Shown piece after piece: positions 54,728-62,479 of a DNA stretch of 62,479 nucleotides (position 1 is the stretch's first letter; every line of letters starts with the position of its first letter). Source of the stretch: Nocardia carnea (GTDB lineage Bacteria > Actinomycetota > Actinomycetes > Mycobacteriales > Mycobacteriaceae). The stretch is from assembly GCF_029868855.1 (NCBI RefSeq), contig NZ_JARWOV010000306.1, forward strand, positions 1 to 62,479, written 5' to 3'. Made by a program: the position numbers and the translations under genes. Below the pieces are notes generated by a model that saw only the letters and a program-made list of their open reading frames with translations, was not told the DNA's origin and made no database searches.

Positions 54728-55384
54728 GTGCACAACCTGCACCTACCCGAATCCCTCCACGAAGCGCTCACTACCACAACAACAGCAGGGGCCGTTGGGG
54801 TCACACGCCTGGTAATCGACGGTTTGCTGGCGCTCGACGAATCCACCGAGACCCGTATCGCGGTGGCCACCATGCTGTATCGCCGTCTGCGTGGTTATGC
54901 CGCGCTGTGGCATATCTTCAACGCGATGTGTGGACAGGCCCCGAACGCCACACTGCGACAAATCAGGCGAGATCTGGACGAGTCGGCCCGCCGGACCGTC
55001 GACGCCGCCGCGGCCTGGCTGTCGGAGCGACCCGGCGGGGTAGTCCATGCCGCTGACACACCGATTGTGACGGCCGTACTGGCACGATCGGACAACGACA
55101 ACGCCCGGTCGGCAACCCCCACCACCGCCCTGGCTGCCGCGGAAGCTGTCGGCCCGTCCGCGGTACTCGCCGTTCGCGGCACCCGCAGACTTACCGAGCG
55201 CCACCCGACACTGGTCGTCACGACATCGTTGGCACTGGTTCCCGAGCCGGTGTTCTCGACACTCGGGGCCCCGGGGTTCGAGCACGTTCCGCTGCACCGG
55301 TTCACCGCGATCGCCGTGGATGGTGAGATCCTTCCGCCCGAGCAGGTGGGGCGGTATGCAGCGACGATCGGCAGTCACAAATGA
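54728..55384 (+). CDS. Hypothetical protein, first gene of the NDK-like block
   Basis: A 218-residue alpha/beta protein (MHNLHLPESLHEALTTT...). It has a helical first half and Rossmann-like strands in the second (VGPSAVLAVRGTRRL, then HPTLVVTTSLALVPEP and FTAIAVDGEILPPEQ). The second half faintly recalls eIF2B/sugar-isomerase folds, but I do not trust that. GGCGGAG precedes the GTG. It overlaps the NDK-like gene by 4 bp, so the two are coupled. Confidence 0.65.
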   Translation: MHNLHLPESLHEALTTTTTAGAVGVTRLVIDGLLALDESTETRIAVATMLYRRLRGYAALWHIFNAMCGQAPNATLRQIRRDLDESARRTVDAAAAWLSERPGGVVHAADTPIVTAVLARSDNDNARSATPTTALAAAEAVGPSAVLAVRGTRRLTERHPTLVVTTSLALVPEPVFSTLGAPGFEHVPLHRFTAIAVDGEILPPEQVGRYAATIGSHK

Positions 55385-56403
55385 GCGGCAGACCGACCGA
55401 CCGTGAACTCCCCCGCTACCTCTCGGGTCGCGCGGACAAACGGGCTCTGTATGCGGAAGATACCTACTTTCGGGAAGCGTTCGAGGACATCAACGAGTTC
55501 TTCGGGGCCGGGACCGAGAGATTCTGCCGAGTCCATACGCTACTGCTGCTCAAACCGGACGCGGTGGTCGCCCGGCGGCTGGCGCCCGCTCTGGCCTGGT
55601 CAGCAGCACAAGGATATTCCATCGTCGCGGCCCGCACCCTGCAGATGAACCGGCACTCGATCCGGGCACTGTGGCAGTACACGTACGACGCCGCGACCCG
55701 GGACCTGCGCGACGCGGCGGACCTGTTCATGACAGCCACGGAGTGCCTTCTGCTGCTCCTGGCGGTGGACGAATGCCCGAACCCCGCGACCACGACACTC
55801 AGCCGAACGAAGGGTCCGGCACAGCCGGGAGGCGGGCGACCCGGCGAACTCCGGTACGAACTGGGGAGCCTGAACTATCAACTCAATTTTGTCCATACAC
55901 CCGATGAGCCCGCCGACCTGGTCCGTGAACTCGGTGTGCTCTGCGACCACCCGACGCGAGTTCATTTCCTCCGCCTCGCGAACTCGCGTTACGACGCGAC
56001 CGGTGACGCCATGGCGCTGGCACGAGAACTGGAGCGAATCCACCCGCGGGAGAACCTGACACTCGAGGCCGCTCTCAGCGCCGTCACCGCTGCCGTTCCC
56101 GAACCACTTCTACACCGGACCCCGCTGCGACTACTTCTCACAGCGGCCCGGTGCGGCCACACCCGCGACTGGCGAAAACTGCTCTGCGCGCTCGAGGATC
56201 ACGGGATCCCGGTGTCACCGTGGGAGCGGATCGTTCTGGCGACTTCGCTGCTGGAACCGTTCGAGCAGGGGCGCGAGGCCCGGTATTCCGGGCTCCACAT
56301 GCCGTACCGGACCCGCGTCACCCCCGACTTCATCAGGCAGTGGCCCGGTGACGAGCCGGAACGGACTCCGCCCGTCACCGCGAATTCGGCCCTCCCGACC
56401 TAA
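55381..56403 (+). CDS. Nucleoside-diphosphate-kinase-like protein with extra C-terminal domain
   Basis: A 340-residue protein. Residues about 50-190 resemble nucleoside diphosphate kinase: TLLLLKPDAV (K58-P-D), a GPAQPGGGRPGELRYELG segment like the GxTxPxxAxPGTIRGDFG of NDKs, and NFVHTPDEP (N169, H172) matching the phospho-histidine signature NxxHxSD. NDKs are about 140 residues, so the N-terminal 45 and C-terminal 150 residues are additions. The middle is expanded with a Leu-rich helix. It is coupled to the preceding unknown gene. It could phosphorylate nucleotides or other phosphates, or only bind them. Confidence 0.65.
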   Translation: MSGRPTDRELPRYLSGRADKRALYAEDTYFREAFEDINEFFGAGTERFCRVHTLLLLKPDAVVARRLAPALAWSAAQGYSIVAARTLQMNRHSIRALWQYTYDAATRDLRDAADLFMTATECLLLLLAVDECPNPATTTLSRTKGPAQPGGGRPGELRYELGSLNYQLNFVHTPDEPADLVRELGVLCDHPTRVHFLRLANSRYDATGDAMALARELERIHPRENLTLEAALSAVTAAVPEPLLHRTPLRLLLTAARCGHTRDWRKLLCALEDHGIPVSPWERIVLATSLLEPFEQGREARYSGLHMPYRTRVTPDFIRQWPGDEPERTPPVTANSALPT

Positions 56404-56436
56404 CCCATACCAGATCACAGGGGGTCAAGGAAACGC

Positions 56437-56937
56437 ATGCCCGACCATCCGAACGAGCCGGCCGACCGGCCGAACATGTATTTCCTCGGGGGCCACGTAC
56501 ATCTGGGGTCGAAGCCGTCCCGGTGGGGTTCTGCCTATCGAGTCGAGCGCACAGGTGAGCCCGCAAGAATCCACCGCGAGAAGATGCACTGGTGGGGCAG
56601 CGAGTCATACGCAACACGTGCCGAGGCCGAGGCCGCGTTCGACGGCTACCGTCTCTACGGATTCCACGGTGGAGTGGTAGAGGCACGCTCCGAGTCGCAT
56701 CGGCGGGAATTGGACCGAGCGCGGACGGATTTCCTTCACCACGAACCGGATATTCTGCAGCGAAAAATAGCCGATGATGCCCGGTGGGACCGCCGATTCG
56801 ATCGTATGTTTCTGACGCCGTGGTATACCCGGCCGTTCTGGTCTCTCGTTTACGGCAACCCTCGGGCATGGCGAGTATTCGGCATCCTCATCGCGGTTCC
56901 GGCCATCGTTCTCACCCTACTGCTGGCCATTCCCTGA
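56437..56937 (+). CDS. Hypothetical tail-anchored membrane protein
   Basis: A 166-residue protein with a soluble, His/Arg-rich N-terminal part (GGHVHLGSKPSRWG, MHWWGSESYATRAEAEAAF) and one C-terminal membrane helix (VFGILIAVPAIVLTLLLAIP). The arrangement fits a tail-anchored protein facing the cytosol. No family is recognised. It follows the NDK-like gene by 33 bp. Confidence 0.65.
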   Translation: MPDHPNEPADRPNMYFLGGHVHLGSKPSRWGSAYRVERTGEPARIHREKMHWWGSESYATRAEAEAAFDGYRLYGFHGGVVEARSESHRRELDRARTDFLHHEPDILQRKIADDARWDRRFDRMFLTPWYTRPFWSLVYGNPRAWRVFGILIAVPAIVLTLLLAIP

Positions 56938-57072
56938 ATTCCGGGTGCGCCGGGCCCCCAGATCGTCCCGCGGTGCCGACACACGACCGCTGGCACGGGG
57001 ATATGCGCCCACTCAGGCATCACCGCTGGTGAACTGCGTGGACGGCCCGATCGGAACACGATTGGAGGCTGA

Positions 57073-57291
57073 CTGCCACAATATCGACTTCACGCCGGCG
57101 ACCTCACGCTGGCGCTGTGGTGCACGAATTTCGCCTACATCGGAGGTGTCGAACGGGTGGCACCACGCAGCTCTCTGCACATCACCCGGGAATGCGGCCC
57201 CGGCGCACACCCTGTCGTGTGGTGGCTGCACGGAGAAATCGATCGGGAAGCGTGGGAACGCGAAAGGTATCTCGACAAGGCTGCCACGTAG
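57073..57291 (+). CDS. Possible small gene with CTG start
   Basis: A 72-codon frame ending TAG has protein-like composition (LTLALWCTNFAYIGGVERV, then HPVVWWLHGEIDREAWERE). No ATG, GTG or TTG precedes the coding-like part; the first codon after an in-frame TGA is CTG, and GGAGG stands 4 bases before it. It is either a rare CTG start or the remnant of a larger gene. Confidence 0.35.
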   Translation: MPQYRLHAGDLTLALWCTNFAYIGGVERVAPRSSLHITRECGPGAHPVVWWLHGEIDREAWERERYLDKAAT

Positions 57292-57428
57292 GTCGCCGCC
57301 CGTGAAAACAGCCGATTATCGACCGGAATCACCGCAGGGCAAGAAAAACTGAGCAATGGCCGATAACGTGCGATTTCTCCGTACTCTTGTTCGGTGCGTT
57401 GCGTTACTCCGTTGTCCCGTAAACCCCG

Positions 57429-58508
57429 ATGACCGCGATTCCGGAATCGCTCGCTGTCGAATTACGGCCACCCGAAGGCGCGAGCTCCGGGCTTCGGGCA
57501 CTCGTCGGTGCAGTCGAGGAATGTATGCAGAATGCGATGCTACTGTTGGTTTCCGGGGATGGGAACAATCAACCGCAACTGCTCACCTGGTTGGACGAGC
57601 GGGGGTTGCTCGACCGCGACGGTCTCGACGCCCCGCCCGGGCAGTCGGTCATGGCCGAGAATTATTCCGACCGTTATCGGGAGATCGAGGGATTGGCCGA
57701 ACGATTGGAGAAACAGAATGCCAGTGTGGACGTATCCCGACTGGCTGCCTTCGATACCTCGAGCCGGGCGTACCGGAATATCCGGGACGTGATCACCGGT
57801 CTGCAGACGACCTTGGGCAACGCGCCCGGCCCTACCCGGGACCCCGATGGCGTGTACCGGCTGCCACCGGCGGTGGAGGCCACGCTGACCCGCGCGCTTC
57901 TCACTGCGGTGGACGAGGTGCACGACGAGGTTTCGGCAGCCACCCAGAAAATCGGTGCCACCGCCCACGCGATAGATCGAGCCGCCCCGGCGCACACCGT
58001 TGTTCCGACAGGCCGTCACCGGTCGATCATGATCGATCAGGCAGACCCGGCCGGCCGGGTCGGATATACGGTGGCGAACCTCACCGACCCGGTACAGATC
58101 GCCATGACGCAACTGGGTGTCGGCGAGCTCGGCGGAAGCTCGAATATCGTCCGGGCCGAGTATGGCATCAACGCTCCCTGGTGTGCGTCTTTTGCGACCT
58201 GGGTGTGGCGCAAGGCCGGCTACCGGATCGACTGGACCGACAAGAACCGCTGTTCGAAGATCTGGCAGGATGCGGCGGCGCTGAACCTACGCGCGCCGGC
58301 GGCGCAGGCCGCACCGGGCGACCTGATCCTCTTCGATCGCAATCGGAACGGAGAACCGGACCACATCGGGATCGTGGAGAGGACCGAGAACGGGGTGATA
58401 CACACTATCGAGGGCAATGCCTCGGACCGCGTACGGCGCCATAGCTATACCGTGGGGTCGAGCAATATGGTGGGCGTGGTCAAACAACCTCCGGCATCCG
58501 GGACCTGA
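57429..58508 (+). CDS. CHAP-domain peptidoglycan hydrolase with ESX-like N-terminus
   Basis: A 359-residue protein. Residues about 1-200 are helical, with ENYSDRYREIEGLAERLEKQ, resembling ESX-associated helical domains. The C-terminal CHAP domain (about 215-350) has C252 (APWCASFATWVWR), H312 (EPDHIGIVE) and N330 (TIEGNASD), a complete Cys-His-Asn triad. It has no signal peptide, so export, if any, would be through the ESX route. It would cleave cell-wall peptides. The ATG at 57429 lacks a strong ribosome site. Confidence 0.8.
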   Translation: MTAIPESLAVELRPPEGASSGLRALVGAVEECMQNAMLLLVSGDGNNQPQLLTWLDERGLLDRDGLDAPPGQSVMAENYSDRYREIEGLAERLEKQNASVDVSRLAAFDTSSRAYRNIRDVITGLQTTLGNAPGPTRDPDGVYRLPPAVEATLTRALLTAVDEVHDEVSAATQKIGATAHAIDRAAPAHTVVPTGRHRSIMIDQADPAGRVGYTVANLTDPVQIAMTQLGVGELGGSSNIVRAEYGINAPWCASFATWVWRKAGYRIDWTDKNRCSKIWQDAAALNLRAPAAQAAPGDLILFDRNRNGEPDHIGIVERTENGVIHTIEGNASDRVRRHSYTVGSSNMVGVVKQPPASGT

Positions 58509-59008
58509 TTCCACAGGGGAAGAGAGCGATCCGCACGCGCAACGGCGCACCACGGTACCGACGTGCGGCGAGGGCTGCCCGACCACATTCAGCAGTTCCG
58601 AAGGTTTCACGACGCGGCGCGCATTGCTGAATTCCCTGGCCCGGGAATAACCAGGAATTGAAGCTCGTGATCCATAAGGCGATGGCGTGGCAGACTCCGA
58701 GCGTCCACAGGAACAGTTCCCATCCGAGGGATTGCACAGGATTTGCTTGCGCAGAGCGGCCGAATACTACTATATGGACTACAGAACGAGCGTATCGGCT
58801 TCTAGATCACCGCGACAGCTGATCGTGTTGCGCGGCCGGTCAGCAGGCCGAGGTTTCACCTCCGGCACTGCGGCCGATCAGGCAGAGAGGGGTCGACCAT
58901 GGCCGGATTCGCTACTTCTCGTCTCGCTGTCCACGTCTGCGGACCTGGTCGGTTTCCGATTGCCCGGCATCAGCCGGGCAGCCACCTCGTACGGACCCGG
59001 GTGGAGTA
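58509..59008. other. Intergenic stretch, no gene recognised
   Basis: 500 bases with only weak open frames on both strands. An AT-richer spot around 58765-58800 may be the promoter of the GGDEF gene. Confidence 0.4.
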
Positions 59009-60289
59009 ATGCTCGCGAACCCTGCGCAATCGGTCGCGCGTCTGGGACTGTCGGCCGCCATGGTGGAACGATTGATGGCGGCCATGTACGCGGAAACGCT
59101 CGACCCGTCCGTCGGCGCACTCCTGGGGGCACGTTTGGCCGAGTCCGGGCGCACCTCGTCGGAGATATACAGCCTCGCGGAGGGTTTGCTCCCGCTGGCT
59201 GAGTTGTGCGATCACCCGGAGGCGCACCGACGCCTGGCCTGCCTGCTGGTTGCACTCGGCCAGGGCTACCAGCGCCGACGCGAAGATCCGCACAGTCCAA
59301 CCGAAGCAGCCGATGAACGATTCCGCATGATATTCGACCATTCCGGGATAGCGATCGCCATCGGCGATACCCGTGGGCAATTACTGGACGTGAACCAGGC
59401 GCTCGCCGAGATGATCGGTGTACCCATCGAGTCGTTGCGCGGTATCTCGGTATACGATTTCGCGCCGCCGGAAGATCGAGTCGAGATCCGCACCCGAGTA
59501 TTCGAGGGCCTGGTTCCGGCCCGATCGGGTACGGTCCGATTGGAACGGGGCCTGCTCCGCGCCGACGGCAGCCGCCGCCGGATCGCCTTCACAATCACCT
59601 TCGTCGACAGCGAGACAGCCGGGAGCGACTACCTGCTCGCCGTGGGTGAGGATGTCACCGACCGATACGAACTACAGGTCCAGGCCCACCACGACCCGCT
59701 CACCGGCCTGCCCAACCGGCGCCATCTCCGCTCCGAGCTCGGCCGGATCATCGACGGTCCGGCACCGGAGAACAACACCAGGTTGGGACTGTGCTTCGTC
59801 GACCTCGACTACTTCAAGCGAATCAACGACGAGTACGGACATATCGCCGGCGACCGGATTCTCATCGAGGTCGCCAGGCGGCTCCGGTTCCACGCCGACC
59901 GGATCGGATGCTCGGTGTCCCGCATCGGCGGTGATGAATTCGTGGTGCTCATCCCACCCCCCGTTACGGAACCACACCTCATCGCCTTCGCGGAAGGCCT
60001 GTGCACAGCGCTGGAAACGCCCGTATCCATACCAGGAGCCGATGTTCCCGTCTCGGCGAGTATCGGGATCGTCTCGGCGTCCCCGCAGACGGCATCGATC
60101 GAAACGGTACTCGACGCGGCGGACGCCGCATTGCGGAAAGCGAAATCCAAAGGTCGGCGGCGGTGGGTACTAGCCGAACGCTCCGGTATTCCGTGCCATG
60201 GAGACCCAGCGCCTGCGTCCGGGCCATGGCGGGTCGTCCCCGGTCACACCCCAACCGATGAGCACTCCCAGCCCTCGGTGATTCAGTGA
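59009..60289 (+). CDS. PAS-GGDEF diguanylate cyclase
   Basis: A 426-residue protein. Residues 1-95 are a helical N-terminal region, about 105-220 a PAS sensor (FRMIFDHSGIAIAIGDTRGQ) with PAC motif, and about 225-395 a GGDEF domain with DPLTGLPNRRHLRSELG, DLDYFKRINDEYGH and the intact active site GGDEF at 307-311. It should make cyclic di-GMP. No RxxD inhibitory site is seen just upstream of GGDEF. There is no EAL domain. The tail after about 395 is Pro-rich. GTGGAG precedes the ATG. Confidence 0.9.
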   Translation: MLANPAQSVARLGLSAAMVERLMAAMYAETLDPSVGALLGARLAESGRTSSEIYSLAEGLLPLAELCDHPEAHRRLACLLVALGQGYQRRREDPHSPTEAADERFRMIFDHSGIAIAIGDTRGQLLDVNQALAEMIGVPIESLRGISVYDFAPPEDRVEIRTRVFEGLVPARSGTVRLERGLLRADGSRRRIAFTITFVDSETAGSDYLLAVGEDVTDRYELQVQAHHDPLTGLPNRRHLRSELGRIIDGPAPENNTRLGLCFVDLDYFKRINDEYGHIAGDRILIEVARRLRFHADRIGCSVSRIGGDEFVVLIPPPVTEPHLIAFAEGLCTALETPVSIPGADVPVSASIGIVSASPQTASIETVLDAADAALRKAKSKGRRRWVLAERSGIPCHGDPAPASGPWRVVPGHTPTDEHSQPSVIQ

Positions 60290-60439
60290 CTGCTGAGCAA
60301 GTCCGCCATCAACGCAGAGGTAGGCGGAAGGCCAGGGCAGGGCCTCAGCCGATCGGTGCGATCAGGATCTCGTAACCCATCCGCGGAACGGGCAGCGGCA
60401 TTACTGAGCCGCTGCCCCTCGGCCGACGACACCTGCCTT

Positions 60440-60757
60440 TCAGCCACCGAACGAATTGCTGACCCGAGCATCGATATTCATTGCGTTCTCCCAAGCTGTT
60501 TCCACCGCGCGACCAAGTCCGTTCAACGTACCGATGGTGGTTTCGTCCACTGTGGAGTCGGCGATGTCCGCGCGGCCGAATTCGGCATCGAAACGGCTCT
60601 TCGCGGCTCGGAATCCGTCGAATCCCGCATTACCCTCCCACGCCGCCGAGAGTTCGCCGGCCGCGGTTTCCAGATCGGCTGCCTGAATCCTGAGTTCGGA
60701 CCTCAGTCCCTTCAGGTCCTCGATAAGCTGTCGCAAAATTTCGGCATTATATTTCAT
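60440..60757 (-). CDS. WXG100 family ESX protein (EsxA/B-like), second of pair
   Basis: A 105-residue WXG100 protein: helix 1 (EILRQLIEDLKGLRSELRIQ), the turn SAAWEGNAGF with W-E-G, and helix 2 with TIGTLNGLGRAVETAWENA. It ends VSNSFGG. The ATG at 60757 is the conserved start. It lies 28 bp after the other WXG100 gene; the two probably form a heterodimer exported by an ESX system. Confidence 0.88.
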   Translation of the reverse strand: MKYNAEILRQLIEDLKGLRSELRIQAADLETAAGELSAAWEGNAGFDGFRAAKSRFDAEFGRADIADSTVDETTIGTLNGLGRAVETAWENAMNIDARVSNSFGG

Positions 60758-60785
60758 TCGGTGTACTTTCTGCGTCGCACTGGTA

Positions 60786-61082
60786 TCAGATGAGATTGGT
60801 GAGGAGTTCGGTATTGTCGGTTTCCGCGTCCTGATATGTCTTGTTGCCGGTGCCAACCAAATCCGCAATTTCTTGCAGAATCGCGTTGACCCGGCTGGCT
60901 TCACCCTCGAACGCGGCCGCCGCTCTACCACAGGCGTCGGACGCATCACCCTGCCAACCGCCTTTGGCCCCAGCGACCGTATCGACCACCCGGTTGATCG
61001 TGGTGCGCAGCATATTTACTGCATCGACCATAGCTTCGGCGGACTTCTGCGCACCGAACGCCTCGAAATTGATCTCCGTCAT
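60786..61082 (-). CDS. WXG100 family ESX protein (EsxA/B-like), first of pair
   Basis: A 98-residue WXG100 protein beginning MTEINFEAFGAQKSAEAMVD, with the turn GGWQGDASDACG (W-Q-G) and helix 2 EGEASRVNAILQEIADLVG. An AAAGGTT site precedes the ATG. It is first of the pair and lies 72 bp downstream of an EspG gene, so an ESX accessory cluster continues beyond the window. Confidence 0.9.
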   Translation of the reverse strand: MTEINFEAFGAQKSAEAMVDAVNMLRTTINRVVDTVAGAKGGWQGDASDACGRAAAAFEGEASRVNAILQEIADLVGTGNKTYQDAETDNTELLTNLI

Positions 61083-61154
61083 ACCTCGAACCTTTCTCGA
61101 ATCCGTGACATTGCTTCCGTTGCCTACTGCCGCGGTAGCGCGGCATCGTCTGAA

Positions 61155-61973
61155 TCAGGACATCCACCCTCCAGCCGGTAGCGAGCCAATGAGAGCGGAG
61201 ACCGCCTGGGCGATCCGATGGTCCGACCCGGAGGTGAACGTGGTCCACAACTGCTGATCAGGTGAAACACCGGGACTGGCGACGAGTCGACCGCGTTCGG
61301 TGTCGTATACCACCACTGCCCCGGGGGCCCGGCACGTGCTGCCTGCGTCGTGGGTGCAGGCGACCAGCTCGGCGTACGCATTGCAGGTGGCGAGCGCCGA
61401 ACCGAATTCGATCGCGGTACGTTCCTCGACACCGAGGGCATACACGGCCTGGATGTATCCGGCGGAATCGACAACACCGTCGAGGCGTTCGCGCAGGGCC
61501 TCCGCCGGGACGCTGAAGCTGCCCACCCTCGCCGGCGGACAGGAATCGAGCTCCGCCAGGAAAGGGCGGGCCAGCACCGCTCCACTTTCATCGGCCCACG
61601 TCGGCCGGATGTCGAAATCGTCACCGAATCGGATGGCCACCGCATGCTGCGGGCCGCGGCGGGCCAGGCAGACCCGGCGAAGGCCGGTCGCGGTGTGGAT
61701 CCTTGCCACCAGTTCGCGTTCCGGCTGTGCAAGAACATAGAGGGCGGCGGCGAGATCGGCGGCAACCTCACCGCCATCGTCGACGAACCCGGAACTCCGC
61801 AACCGAACTCGAGCCCGGCGGTGCGCGGCCGACCAGGCAGCGACCGTGTCGTGCCGGTATCCCACCCCGAGCACCACTGGAAGGGTCTGGATATTGAGCA
61901 GGCCGGTGAGGGCCAGCAATTCATCGGTGGTCACCGTCGCCGTTTCCCCGTCCTCGGCCGGGTAGGACGTCAT
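61155..61973 (-). CDS. espG: EspG-family type VII secretion chaperone, second copy
   Basis: A 272-residue EspG-like protein with the family layout: TTDELLALTGLLNIQTLPVV near the start, a central HAVAIRFGDDFDIRPTW, and the end SSDHRIAQAVSAL-like helix. Sequence similarity to the first EspG in the window is low, so each probably serves its own client. The ATG overlaps the stop of the preceding gene (ATGA). The frame is open upstream but the start at 61973 has GGGG before it. Confidence 0.75.
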   Translation of the reverse strand: MTSYPAEDGETATVTTDELLALTGLLNIQTLPVVLGVGYRHDTVAAWSAAHRRARVRLRSSGFVDDGGEVAADLAAALYVLAQPERELVARIHTATGLRRVCLARRGPQHAVAIRFGDDFDIRPTWADESGAVLARPFLAELDSCPPARVGSFSVPAEALRERLDGVVDSAGYIQAVYALGVEERTAIEFGSALATCNAYAELVACTHDAGSTCRAPGAVVVYDTERGRLVASPGVSPDQQLWTTFTSGSDHRIAQAVSALIGSLPAGGWMS

Positions 61974-62279
61974 GTCGACCCCGTTTCCGGACCCGGCCGT
62001 TCGACCGCGCCCAGCACCGGGGGCGCCACCCGGACGCCGGCATCGATTTCCAGCCCGTCGCCGGGCTCGGCATCGGCCGCACCGGCCCGTACGGCGCGCT
62101 CGGTGCCCACGGCCCCGGACGATGTCGTCATTCCGCCGCCGGGAACCACCCGGCCCGCCTCCGCGTGCTCGACCGCCGCCGACGACTGCGCAGGCACCGT
62201 TTCCGATACCGCGGACGTCACGGCGGACCAGGGCGCCACACGGTACAGGGAAAGACGCCGTGGCGCCGAGCCGATTCCC
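61970..62279 (-). CDS. C-terminus of a probable ESX substrate, cut by contig end
   Basis: About 102 codons of an Ala/Gly/Val/Pro-rich C-terminal tail (APWSAVTSAVSETVPAQ..., ending GAVERPGPETGST). The stop overlaps the EspG start, the same arrangement as the large substrate and EspG at 31956-34390. The front of the gene lies in or beyond the corrupt contig end. The low-complexity tail fits PPE-like or WXG-bearing substrates. Confidence 0.55.
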
Positions 62280-62479
62280 GGGCCCCCCCCCGGGGGGGCG
62301 GCCCGGCGTTAACCCCCAATACGTGCGCCGGGCCCCCGCCGGGGCGCGGCCCCCCGCCGGGGCGCCCCGGGCCCCCCCTTTTCCCGTCAACCCCGGGGGG
62401 GGCCCCGCGCCCCGCCCCCCCCCCCCCGGGGGGCCGGCGGCCGGCATTTCACCCGATATCCGTGCGCCGGGCACCGGCC
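62280..62479. other. Low-quality contig end with G/C homopolymers
   Basis: This has repeated runs of C and G (8-13 bases) and two related copies of ACGTGCGCCGGGC/TCCGTGCGCCGGGC near 62322 and 62461. No frame survives. I read it as assembly error at a contig end. Confidence 0.75.

Noticed and set aside
57356..58444. A 362-codon Arg/Gly-rich frame overlapping the CHAP gene
   Set aside because: It is a frame shadow; the overlapping frame has a complete Cys-His-Asn CHAP domain.
61974..62474. Extension of the second EspG frame to the contig end
   Set aside because: The upstream part is Gly/Arg-rich shadow sequence through corrupt bases, and the ATGA overlap with the preceding gene supports the start at 61973.
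1..62479. CRISPR array
   Set aside because: No regularly spaced direct repeats were seen; the only tandem repeat is the (CCCA)6 microsatellite.

Overview
The window looks like one contig from a GC-rich Nocardia-type actinomycete (Mycobacteriales). The main reasons are the type VII secretion (ESX) genes: EspG chaperones, WXG100 pairs, YbaB/WXG units and a DUF4226-like tail protein. Two tRNA-Gln genes without encoded CCA, mycobacterial-style PknH-like kinase and ECF41 sigma genes, and GTG starts behind strong Shine-Dalgarno sites agree with this. Both ends (about 1-52 and 62280-62479) run into G/C homopolymers and read as contig-end artefacts.

Region 1 (about 50-9600) is a divergent catabolic locus. 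A minus-strand unit holds a LysR regulator, a GMC oxidoreductase, a DUF1330 protein and a DapA/NAL-type lyase. A plus-strand unit holds a zinc alcohol dehydrogenase, a GlcG/DUF336 protein, a two-component flavin monooxygenase with its reductase, an unknown protein and a class II aldolase. An AT-rich inverted repeat lies between them. The substrate cannot be told from sequence.

Region 2 (9600-16200): a TetR regulator with two tandem operator-like repeats faces an alpha/beta hydrolase-SDR fusion. Then comes a block with a different, Streptomyces-like flavour: an NhaA-thioredoxin fusion antiporter, DUF2630, thioredoxin, a shrunken SDR pseudogene and its TetR regulator with an intact palindrome. 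A glycerophosphodiesterase gene with three lesions follows.

Region 3 (16400-25750): a TAT-exported amidase, then a TetR regulator facing a tightly overlapping seven-gene operon: HSL-type hydrolase, flavin amine oxidase, SRPBCC protein, SDR, a frameshifted aldehyde dehydrogenase, a PfkB kinase and a class II aldolase. Region 25770-28170 is a graveyard of ROK, F420-type LLM, probable LysR and IS3 fragments around one small hypothetical gene.

Region 4 (28500-42100): a lipoprotein, two divergent paralogous LysR regulators, an EspG gene coupled to a large WXG-bearing substrate, an HD-NTF2 fusion, small enzymes and membrane proteins, a GlxA-type regulator, a third LysR paralogue and an ECF41 sigma factor. 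An exact match to the ECF41 promoter lies next to the sigma gene and points at a 50-residue ORF and the third LysR gene. Two tRNA-Gln genes follow.

Region 5 (42600-62280) is an ESX-related accessory island. It has a lectin-like/DUF4226-like protein next to a membrane Ser/Thr kinase, duplicated small proteins and a DUF6915 protein. These converge on a YbaB-WXG-PI3/4-kinase-like module. Next are a prenyl-synthase-like protein with degenerate metal motifs, and an uncharacterised block with a nucleoside-diphosphate-kinase-like protein. The island ends with a CHAP hydrolase, a PAS-GGDEF cyclase, a WXG100 pair and a second EspG gene coupled to a cut-off substrate gene. The kinase-like module, the NDK-like block and the ECF41 circuit are the best candidates for undescribed biology.
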